Shown: positions 1 through 4,907 of the stretch, in pieces
Numbering within the stretch: the stretch's first letter is position 1
Layout: every line of letters starts with the position of its first letter
NCBI GenBank assembly: GCA_026990885.1
Contig: JALXCO010000123.1
Span: forward strand, 1 to 6,627
Length of the DNA stretch: 6,627 nucleotides
Direction: 5' to 3'
Source: Desulfurococcales archaeon
GTDB taxonomy: Archaea; Thermoproteota; Thermoprotei_A; Sulfolobales; AG1
Program-made: the position numbers and the translations under genes
The notes under the pieces: model-generated
What the model saw: only the letters and a program-made list of their open reading frames with translations
The model's database searches: none
What the model was told of the DNA's origin: nothing

Positions 1-348
1 AGTGATCATTATATAGACATTAACCCCAAACCTATCCTGGAACCACTTAGTCATTATAAACGGTATGAGATGACCTATATGCATCGGTCCAGAGGGACCT
101 CTCCCGGTATATAGGAAGAACCCTCTGCCCTCCTCAATATCCTTCAGCACAAGATCGAAGTCCCTATGCGAGAAAAACACCTTCCTTCTCAGAAATAGAT
201 GCAGCTCGCAGCCACAGAGGTCCCTCAACCTTCTTAAAATATCATCCTCGAGGGGCTGTGTACCGAATATTCGAATAAGCTTCTCGTAATCAACCCTGCC
301 CTTCACATCCCATGGAGTAACAGTAAAGTCCGCCTCCTGCGTCTCCAC
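1..348 (-). CDS. trpS: Tryptophanyl-tRNA synthetase, archaeal/eukaryal type, N-terminal part (cut by window edge)
   Basis: Class I aminoacyl-tRNA synthetase that charges tRNA-Trp with tryptophan in the cytoplasm. Only the first 116 codons are present; the rest lies left of position 1. The visible protein carries the N-terminal block TPWDVKGRVDYEKLI (residues 11-25) and the block LYTGRGPSGPMHIGH (residues 79-93), in which HIGH (90-93) is the class I ATP-binding signature. The GRGPSG..H form is the archaeal/eukaryal kind, not the bacterial one. KMSKS would lie outside the window. I chose GTG at 348-346 because AGGTGG (363-358), a good Shine-Dalgarno match, lies 9 bases upstream and a TATA-like CTTATAAAT lies at 393-384. 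An upstream in-frame GTG at 372-370 would be too close to that TATA box. Identification is confident; the start is less so. Confidence 0.93.
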   Translation of the reverse strand, partial: METQEADFTVTPWDVKGRVDYEKLIRIFGTQPLEDDILRRLRDLCGCELHLFLRRKVFFSHRDFDLVLKDIEEGRGFFLYTGRGPSGPMHIGHLIPFIMTKWFQDRFGVNVYIMIT

Positions 349-383
349 AAAAGCTAACCACCTAAAAAACACAAACCACAGAG

Positions 384-393
384 ATTTATAAGC
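384..393. promoter_or_regulatory. TATA box, possibly shared by divergent transcripts
   Basis: ATTTATAAG on the plus strand reads CTTATAAAT on the minus strand, preceded there by GAAAG as a BRE-like element. On the minus strand it lies about 25 bases before the trpS ribosome binding site. On the plus strand it would start RNA at about 411-415, exactly where the hairpin-rich region begins. Use on the minus strand is likely; use on the plus strand is inference. Confidence 0.5.
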
Positions 394-409
394 TTTCCTG
401 TAAAACCCC

Positions 410-690
410 ACCCCCGCTCAGGCGGTGAGGGGCTAGGGGAAACATGATGAACAAACCTACGGAAGTTAAAGACTATTTGCTTATTTGGTTACCATGGTTT
501 CTGGAGGGGAGCTCTCCCCTATGAAGAGGGAAGATAGGGATTCAAGATCCCAGGCAGTCTAGCCCGCTCCTTAGCTAGAGGAACGGGATGAAGCTGCAGT
601 GAGTCAATCCAAACACCCTGCATGAAGTCCTCAGCCAAGAAGGCGGGTGGAACTGGGGAGGCTAGCCAGGTCTGCCTGCCCTTAAGGGTG
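410..690 (+). other. GC-rich hairpin-rich intergenic region; candidate structured RNA or IS200/IS605-type remnant
   Basis: The gene-free stretch 349-769 contains this block, richer in G+C and in short inverted repeats than its surroundings. Visible stems: CCC/GGG and CTCA/TGAG enclosing a GGCGG loop (413-432, one bulged G); AGGGGA/TCCCCT with loop GCTC (505-520); GGGA/TCCC with a 7-base TTCAAGA loop (537-551); CCCGCTCCT/AGGAACGGG with one mismatch (563-587); TGCAGTG/CACCCTGCA with a CC bulge (595-622); and the perfect palindrome CCCTTAAGGG (679-688). The order, a short open frame ending in a hairpin followed by a run of hairpins with ATGAAG...CATGAAG spacing, reminds me of the 3' part of archaeal TnpB elements, where an omega RNA overlaps the end of tnpB. 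No TnpB motif is present. It is not SRP RNA or RNase P RNA: their conserved cores are absent. Strand is assumed from the TATA position. Confidence 0.35.
444..524 (+). CDS. Doubtful 26-codon open frame in the structured region
   Basis: ATGATG opens a 26-residue frame (begins MMNKPTEVKDYLL, ends LEGSSPL). Its stop follows directly after the 505-520 hairpin. GGTGA at 424-428 resembles a ribosome binding site but lies 15 bases upstream, too far to be convincing. It may be a real microprotein, the fused ends of a deleted transposase gene, or chance. I recognise no family in it. Confidence 0.12.
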   Translation: MMNKPTEVKDYLLIWLPWFLEGSSPL

Positions 691-700
691 GAGTAGCTCG

Positions 701-713
701 CAAAGGTTTATAT
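701..713 (+). promoter_or_regulatory. BRE/TATA promoter of the HerA-type ATPase gene
   Basis: CAAAGG (701-706) followed by TTTATAT (707-713) is a good archaeal BRE plus TATA box. It predicts a transcript start near 735, giving a leader of about 35 bases before the ATG at 770. Confidence 0.55.
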
Positions 714-769
714 GGGGTATTATTCTTTAGATTTGTCCCTAATATACTGAATATGGGAAAGGCAGCCAA

Positions 770-2485
770 ATGAGGCATATATACGGCTACACCATACCCC
801 TGCTGCTGGCGCTGGGCATATACCTACTGGTGTTTAGCCCCTTTAGCGATTTAACGAGTCTGCTTGTGGCTGTAGCCCTAATGATCACTGCTGTATTTAT
901 CGCTTTAAAGCTGGAGAGTATAGCTCTCTTAGCATCGACTATAGCGGGGGCTATATATGCCCTATACATCTATATCCAGACATCCAGCGCTGTTTCGGGG
1001 GACCTCTACTATATTGCTCCATTAATACGGCTTTTCGGGATAGATCTGAATATACTGATCGTGATTCTAGCTCTAGCATCCATACCACTGGTAAGGGCGG
1101 CACTCAGGCTGGCTGGATCCCATGCGATAGATAGGTACATCGCAAACGATAGGCTTCTGGTAAGGTACGCTAGAGTCAGATCTATGGGGGACCTCTCAAA
1201 GATCCTTATAAGCGTGGGCCTCACGCTATCTGTGTTAGCCTCCCTCTATATAGCCCTATATATCCTCGACCCCCCAAGATACGGCCAGTATAAGGCTCTA
1301 TTCTATATACACTTATCAGGCTCCCTAATCTCGGCGGTGGCTTCATGGAGGCTTGGATACGGCTCGATGGCCTATGGCTTGGGATCATATATAACTCTAC
1401 CTCTAACCATATCGAGGGCGATCTCTCGGGCCAGAATAGATCAGGTGCTTGGAGCCGGCAGGGGTCCCCTGCTCAAGATCGATAATGCATACATACTAGA
1501 CCAGTACGCAAAGATACCCCTACCACTCTACCTGAGCACAAAAACCTCACCCCACATATTGGTTACTGGAAGCACGGGAATGGGTAAAACAACGCTGTGT
1601 AAGCTGATCGCTAGAGCCGCGGCGAGATCAAATATACCTGTTTTGATTCTGGACTTCCACGGCGAGTACAGAGATCTGGAGGGCTTCAGAGTCATAAGAG
1701 CCTCTGAGGAGGTCCCCCAGATAATTCCTTCGCCAAACGATCCTAAGGAATCGATCCTGGAGCTTGTGGACAGCATAAGATCGATCTTTAAGCTAGGAAC
1801 AATCCAGATATCGGTGCTTACAAGCATATTAGAGAACTATGTGAGGCTGGGCGGCGGGGGATTCAGAGACCTGCTTGAGTTCGTGGAGGCGCATATAGAT
1901 GCTAAAACCGGGGTCAGGGACCCCGCCTATAGCTTGATTCCCTATCTAAGGATACTTGCCACGCATCTAGGTAGCAGGCCTCTGGATCTGGATAAGGTGA
2001 TCGGTGATTATAGGTGGGTTATAGTGGATCTGGGCTCGCTAGGATCGGAGTATGCAGCCAAGATATATGTTGAGTATCTAGTGAAGAACCTGTGGAGGTG
2101 GAAGGTTTCGGCTGGCCACAGGGATTCTGTAGATCTTATTGTGGTGATAGATGAGGCCCACAATGTTTTGAAGGGGTCTCTAGGGGAGTTCATATCTAGA
2201 ATTATAAGGGAGAGCAGAAAGTATGGCCTCTCAATGATCATTTCAACACAGCAGATATCGGAGATACCTGAAAACATACTGAACAATACCGGGACGTTTA
2301 TTGTTTTTAGAAGCATCGAGGCGGAAGCCATATCCAGGATTGCTTCATCGATCCAGAATGCACGTAGAGGTGTTAGGGGGACCCCGCCCATTGATGTGTC
2401 TAGGCTCAAGCCTCTGGAGGCCTACGCGGTCTATATGTCGATCGGGGGCTATGCCTGGAAGGTGAAGATCGATCTGAAGAGATAG
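770..2485 (+). CDS. Membrane-anchored HerA/VirB4-type ATPase (DUF87-like), possible CedB-type DNA-import ATPase
   Basis: A 571-residue P-loop ATPase of the FtsK/HerA/VirB4 clan, probably a hexameric DNA pump. Residues 1-220 are mostly hydrophobic, with likely membrane helices near 8-23, 30-47, 50-70, 92-112, 143-165, 178-192 and possibly 200-216. The ATPase domain follows: Walker A GSTGMGKT (267-274), the HerA-typical DFHGEY (295-300), Walker B LIVVIDE followed by AH (456-464), RIIRESRKYGLSM, and STQQ as the sensor motif (492-495). Soluble HerA, partner of NurA in end resection, lacks such a membrane part, and no nurA is nearby. Crenarchaeal CedB, the membrane ATPase of the Ced DNA-import system, is HerA/VirB4-like and is commonly encoded apart from cedA, which fits a stand-alone gene. 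That assignment is inference; the ATPase family is firm. ATG 770 is the first start after the promoter; no strong ribosome binding site is seen. Confidence 0.9.
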   Translation: MRHIYGYTIPLLLALGIYLLVFSPFSDLTSLLVAVALMITAVFIALKLESIALLASTIAGAIYALYIYIQTSSAVSGDLYYIAPLIRLFGIDLNILIVILALASIPLVRAALRLAGSHAIDRYIANDRLLVRYARVRSMGDLSKILISVGLTLSVLASLYIALYILDPPRYGQYKALFYIHLSGSLISAVASWRLGYGSMAYGLGSYITLPLTISRAISRARIDQVLGAGRGPLLKIDNAYILDQYAKIPLPLYLSTKTSPHILVTGSTGMGKTTLCKLIARAAARSNIPVLILDFHGEYRDLEGFRVIRASEEVPQIIPSPNDPKESILELVDSIRSIFKLGTIQISVLTSILENYVRLGGGGFRDLLEFVEAHIDAKTGVRDPAYSLIPYLRILATHLGSRPLDLDKVIGDYRWVIVDLGSLGSEYAAKIYVEYLVKNLWRWKVSAGHRDSVDLIVVIDEAHNVLKGSLGEFISRIIRESRKYGLSMIISTQQISEIPENILNNTGTFIVFRSIEAEAISRIASSIQNARRGVRGTPPIDVSRLKPLEAYAVYMSIGGYAWKVKIDLKR

Positions 2486-2500
2486 GGGATACCAGTTAGC

Positions 2501-2510
2501 TTTATATTTA
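2501..2510 (+). promoter_or_regulatory. TATA box of the uS19 gene
   Basis: TTTATATTTA begins 15 bases after the stop of the ATPase gene and lies about 25-30 bases before the predicted transcript start near 2531. It suggests uS19 has its own promoter and is not only read through from upstream. Confidence 0.5.
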
Positions 2511-2544
2511 GCCATAGACCTAATAATCTATAGGTGCTGCCTGC

Positions 2545-2970
2545 ATGGACATACAGCTGCCACCAGAGTGGATGAAGATAAGGTATAGGGGCAAGACAAT
2601 AGACCAGCTTCTAGAGATGCCTATGGATGAATTAATAAAGCTTCTTCCAGCAAGAGCAAGGAGAAGCCTAATTAGAGGCCTTACGGAGGAGCAGAAGAAG
2701 CTTATGGAGAAGGTTATGGAGGCGAGAAAACTCCTTAAGGAGGGGAAGAAGGTGGTTATCAAGACCCACGTAAGGGACATGATCATCCTCCCAGTAATGG
2801 TCGGCTTAACCTTTGCGGTATACAACGGCAAGGAATACGTGCACTTCACCGTGAGCCCAGACATGATAGGCCACTACCTAGGAGAGTACTCCCCAACAAC
2901 AAGAAGGGTTCAGCATGGCGAGCCCGGGCTCAAAGCAACCAGAAGCAGCCTGTTTGTTGCTATGAAGTAG
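2545..2970 (+). CDS. rpsS: Small-subunit ribosomal protein uS19 (S19, eukaryotic S15 type)
   Basis: Ribosomal protein in the head of the 30S subunit, near the A site and the central bridge to the large subunit. The 141-residue protein has the archaeal/eukaryal N-terminal extension (FRYRGK-like RYRGKTIDQLLEMP, then LLPARARRSLIRGL at 34-47), the core KTHVRDMIILPVMVG, and the diagnostic C-terminus GEYSPTTRRVQHGEPG followed by ATRSS. Length is normal for archaea. ATG 2545 is supported by GGTG at 2533-2536, 8 bases upstream, and by alignment of the extension. In most archaea this gene sits between the L2 and L22 genes of the S10 operon; here its neighbours are an ATPase gene and a tRNA gene, so the gene has moved out of the operon or is a second copy. 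No sequence defect is visible. Confidence 0.97.
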   Translation: MDIQLPPEWMKIRYRGKTIDQLLEMPMDELIKLLPARARRSLIRGLTEEQKKLMEKVMEARKLLKEGKKVVIKTHVRDMIILPVMVGLTFAVYNGKEYVHFTVSPDMIGHYLGEYSPTTRRVQHGEPGLKATRSSLFVAMK

Positions 2971-2977
2971 GCTTTTT
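2971..2977 (+). terminator. Short T-run after uS19
   Basis: GCTTTTT follows the uS19 stop codon directly. A short T-run without a hairpin can end archaeal transcripts. The signal is weak, and the A-rich stretch to 3040 then leads into the tRNA promoter. Confidence 0.25.
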
Positions 2978-3030
2978 AGGCACTATAATCAAATCCTGAA
3001 GAAACTAAAAATTCATAAACCGCTATTTCT

Positions 3031-3043
3031 AATAAAATATATT
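3031..3043 (+). promoter_or_regulatory. TATA box of tRNA-Tyr
   Basis: AATAAAATATATT is the only strongly A+T-rich run at the correct distance: its centre is about 25 bases before the first tRNA base at 3061, which fits initiation at or just before the mature 5' end. Confidence 0.55.
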
Positions 3044-3060
3044 GGGGTCCCCACCGAGGT

Positions 3061-3146
3061 CCCCCCGTAGCTCAGCGGTAGAGCGCCCGGCTGTAGTGGG
3101 GGGCGCGGGCACCGGGTGGTCAGGGGTTCGAATCCCCTCGGGGGGA
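3061..3146 (+). tRNA. tRNA-Tyr (anticodon GUA), intron-containing
   Basis: Cloverleaf read directly: acceptor CCCCCCG (3061-3067) pairs with CGGGGGG (3139-3145); D stem GCTC/GAGC (3070-3073, 3081-3084); anticodon stem CCCGG (3086-3090) with CCGGG (3112-3116); anticodon GTA at 3093-3095; variable loop TGGTC; T stem AGGGG/CCCCT with loop TTCGAAT (3122-3138). C1-G72 and discriminator A73 (3146) are the archaeal Tyr identity set and agree with the anticodon. CCA is not encoded: the next bases are CCT, so it must be added. The anticodon stem closes only if an intron of 14 bases is removed after position 37. Confidence 0.95.
3097..3110 (+). other. tRNA-Tyr intron at position 37/38 (14 bases)
   Basis: Removing 3097-3110 leaves a 7-base anticodon loop CTGTAGA on a perfect 5-bp stem. 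The splice sites fit a bulge-helix-bulge: bases 32-35 (CTGT) pair with intron bases GCGG at 3105-3108 (two G-U pairs), leaving 3-base bulges A-G-T and G-C-A, cut between the second and third base. The inner helix can be only about one pair, so the motif is relaxed. Shifting the intron by one base (3098-3111) would put T instead of A at position 38. Confidence 0.8.
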
Positions 3147-3212
3147 CCTCCACCTAATTCTATCCAGCCAGCTATCCTGGATCTAGAGCATGGAGATTTT
3201 CTGTATAGCCAT

Positions 3213-3224
3213 TGTTTAATTAAA
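3213..3224 (+). promoter_or_regulatory. TATA box of the deoxyhypusine synthase gene
   Basis: TGTTTAATTAAA is centred about 28 bases before GTG 3248, so the transcript probably begins at or next to the start codon. No Shine-Dalgarno sequence lies before 3248, as expected of a leaderless message. Confidence 0.5.
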
Positions 3225-3247
3225 TCCATTATTAACATATTCATCTG

Positions 3248-4324
3248 GTGTTTGCGTTGGGTAAGAGTGGTGTGCGCAGTGATCAGGGTTCGAGAGAGGC
3301 GTTCTTTAGGGAGCTAGTGGAGCCCTATACACCTGACTCGAGCAGTCTGCATGAGGTTTTGGAGAAGCTCTATAGAACCGGCTATCAGGGGAGGATGCTT
3401 GGGAAGGTTTTTAGGATTATCAGATCTATGGTTCTCGATAGGGATGTCTTGATATATATGGGTCTTGCGGGGTCAATGGGTCCAGCCGGGATGTGGAAGA
3501 TTGTTTCGTGGATGATTGATAGGGGGTATATAGATGTGCTTGTCTCTACTGGAGCCAATGTTTCTGAAGATATATACTCGGGTATGGGCTTCCCGTATGG
3601 TCAGGGGTCCCCGTGTGTGGATGATGCCATGCTGCTTAAGCTCGGTATAGATAGGTTCTACGATATATATGCTGATGAGTACAGGTATAGGGAGATGGAG
3701 AGGGTTATAGTCGAGTTTATAAGGGACCTCCCCAAGGACCACATATACTCGTCTTCCGAGTTCATGTATCTTTTTGGGTATAGGCTCAACTCCTTGGGGA
3801 TAGACTCTATAGCCTCTACAGCGTATAGGTACAGCACACCCATATTTGTTCCGGCTATTGTTGATTCGGGCTATGGGATCGCGTCGTATATAGCTGTTAG
3901 GGAGGGTCACGATAGGGTTATTATAGATCAGTTTAAGGACTTCGAGCAGATGGTGGAGATATCCTCAAGCTCTAGGGAGACGGCAGCTATATATATAGGT
4001 GGAGGGGTCCCCAAGGATATGGTACAGCTAATTACTGTGGCCAGAACTCTGGAGGGCGGCGGCCCTATAGGTAGCTATGCCCATAAGTATGCTGTCCAGA
4101 TCACGACAGATCTTCCTCAGTGGGGCGGGTTGAGCGGAGCAACGCTTGAGGAGGCCGTTAGCTGGGGTAAGGTGAGGGGGGAGAATATAGCCACGGTTAA
4201 TGTAGATGCAACTATAGCGCTGCCTCTGATCGCTTCAGCGTTAAGCGAGCTTAATATAGATAGGTCTAGAAGGGATCTGTCATGGCTGTTTTCGGAGGTG
4301 TCGCGATATATAGATAGGCTTTAG
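3248..4324 (+). CDS. dys: Deoxyhypusine synthase
   Basis: NAD-dependent enzyme that transfers the aminobutyl group of spermidine to one lysine of translation factor aIF5A, the first step of (deoxy)hypusine formation; cytoplasmic, usually a homotetramer. The 358-residue protein shows GLAGSMGPAGM (72-82), STGANVSED (100-108, the NAD-binding region), YIGGGVPKD, and the C-terminal ITTDLPQWGGLSGA block followed by EEAVSWGKV. K308 in SWGK corresponds to the lysine that forms the enzyme-substrate imine. Size is close to family members, with about 20 extra N-terminal residues before FRELVEPYTPD. I keep GTG 3248 because the TATA distance fits a leaderless start; TTG 3257 or GTG 3269 are alternatives that change only this tail. 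It follows the tRNA by about 100 bases; aIF5A is not in the window. Confidence 0.96.
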   Translation: MFALGKSGVRSDQGSREAFFRELVEPYTPDSSSLHEVLEKLYRTGYQGRMLGKVFRIIRSMVLDRDVLIYMGLAGSMGPAGMWKIVSWMIDRGYIDVLVSTGANVSEDIYSGMGFPYGQGSPCVDDAMLLKLGIDRFYDIYADEYRYREMERVIVEFIRDLPKDHIYSSSEFMYLFGYRLNSLGIDSIASTAYRYSTPIFVPAIVDSGYGIASYIAVREGHDRVIIDQFKDFEQMVEISSSSRETAAIYIGGGVPKDMVQLITVARTLEGGGPIGSYAHKYAVQITTDLPQWGGLSGATLEEAVSWGKVRGENIATVNVDATIALPLIASALSELNIDRSRRDLSWLFSEVSRYIDRL

Positions 4325-4427
4325 TGGGGGTCCCGCTTATCTAGCTAGATGTGGCGGTTCCTTACTTTAGTGTCTGGAGACCCTGTCGGGAATCCATGAT
4401 AGATGATCTAGGGGTGTAGGCGCGGTA

Positions 4428-4449
4428 CCGGGATTAACGGGTATCCCGG
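4428..4449. terminator. Inverted repeat between convergent genes, possible terminator
   Basis: CCGGGAT (4428-4434) and ATCCCGG (4443-4449) form a perfect 7-bp stem around an 8-base loop. It sits in the 149-base gap between the ends of dys and the small membrane protein gene, so it could end or stabilise either transcript. Nothing else recognisable lies in 4325-4427. Confidence 0.35.
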
Positions 4450-4451
4450 AT

Positions 4452-4473
4452 TAAAAACAACACATATAAAAAA
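4452..4473 (-). terminator. T-rich terminator of the small membrane protein gene
   Basis: On the minus strand the stop codon is followed at once by TTTTTTATATG and then by GTTTTTA, a T-rich trail of the kind that ends archaeal transcription, lying just before the 4428-4449 inverted repeat. Confidence 0.5.
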
Positions 4474-4833
4474 CTAGGCTTTCTTTTCGCTGGACTCCGA
4501 CGATGTCTCTACGGGCTTCTCCTCCTTGGCTTCCTTGGATTTCTCCTCCTTCTCCTTGCTCTCCTCCTCCTTCACCTCCTCCTCAAGCTTCTTAAGCTCC
4601 TCCTCAAGCTCCTTCTCTATCTCCTCGATCGGCTTTGGCGGCGGGGTCGTCATTAGTGTATACCCGATCCATCCCAGAATCCCCATCACTCCAGCAACGG
4701 CTATGAACACTGTTATCCTAGTTAGGAGGACTCTTATAGCCTCGTCAGCTATGAATAGCCCGTAGAGGTAGCCAGCTATAACAAGGACGCTCGCAACCAG
4801 TATTCCTGCTCCTATTACTCTATCTTTCTCCAT
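4474..4833 (-). CDS. Small two-helix membrane protein with charged coiled-coil tail
   Basis: Function unknown. The 119-residue protein has a short charged N-terminus (MEKDR), membrane helix 1 at about 7-28, a short outside loop (ADEAIR), membrane helix 2 at about 37-61 (FIAVAGVMGILGWIGYTL), a TTPPPKP hinge (62-68), then a tail made almost only of E and K with heptad-like ELEEELKKLEEEV, ending in a Ser/Glu-rich segment. The positive-inside rule places the tail in the cytoplasm. I recall similar proteins in Sulfolobales with the same GWIGYTL..TPPP join, so it is probably a conserved crenarchaeal family, sometimes labelled a regulator without clear support. It could be a membrane anchor or a subunit of a larger complex. 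ATG 4833 fits a leaderless start 20-25 bases after the A+T-rich 4844-4860. It is divergent from the LOG-like gene. Confidence 0.8.
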   Translation of the reverse strand: MEKDRVIGAGILVASVLVIAGYLYGLFIADEAIRVLLTRITVFIAVAGVMGILGWIGYTLMTTPPPKPIEEIEKELEEELKKLEEEVKEEESKEKEEKSKEAKEEKPVETSSESSEKKA

Positions 4834-4843
4834 TTTCAGGCCC

Positions 4844-4889
4844 TTAATAAATTATTTATCAATCTAGTAATATTAATACTTTTTTATCT
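4844..4889. promoter_or_regulatory. Divergent promoter region
   Basis: The 74 bases between the two divergent starts are strongly A+T-rich. GATAAATAAT on the minus strand (4860-4851) suits a start at 4833; CTTTTTTATC on the plus strand (4880-4889) suits a start at 4908. Both imply leaderless or nearly leaderless transcripts; no clear ribosome binding site lies before either start. Confidence 0.45.
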
Positions 4890-4907
4890 GGAACAATACT
4901 ATCTCCG

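Noticed and set aside
440..450. C/D box small RNA from the ATGATGA C-box match
   Set aside because: No D box (CTGA) with a terminal stem at suitable spacing.
537..551. T-arm of another tRNA
   Set aside because: Only 4 stem pairs and no acceptor, D or anticodon arms at the right distance.
410..690. SRP RNA or RNase P RNA
   Set aside because: Length would suit SRP RNA, but the helix 8 core with its GGAA-loop context, and the RNase P conserved regions such as GAGGAAAGTCC, are not present.
1009..2409. Several minus-strand frames of 70-133 codons inside the ATPase gene
   Set aside because: Shadows of a well-supported gene, without recognisable motifs or promoters.
3029..3317. Open frames on both strands across the tRNA (91 codons plus, 71 codons minus)
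   Set aside because: They read through the tRNA gene; the minus one has the GIRTPD string typical of translated antisense tRNA. The tRNA explains the sequence.
3473..3910. Minus-strand frame of 145 codons
   Set aside because: Lies wholly inside dys, which has clear family motifs; unusual His/Tyr/Pro/Arg-rich make-up of a shadow frame.
4561..4615. Tandem DNA repeat of CTCCTC units
   Set aside because: Encodes heptads of the coiled-coil tail; explained by protein sequence rather than by a separate repeat element.
4526..4765. Serine-rich frame of 79 codons on the plus strand
   Set aside because: It is the complement of the Glu/Lys codons of the membrane protein gene, with no start signals or family features.
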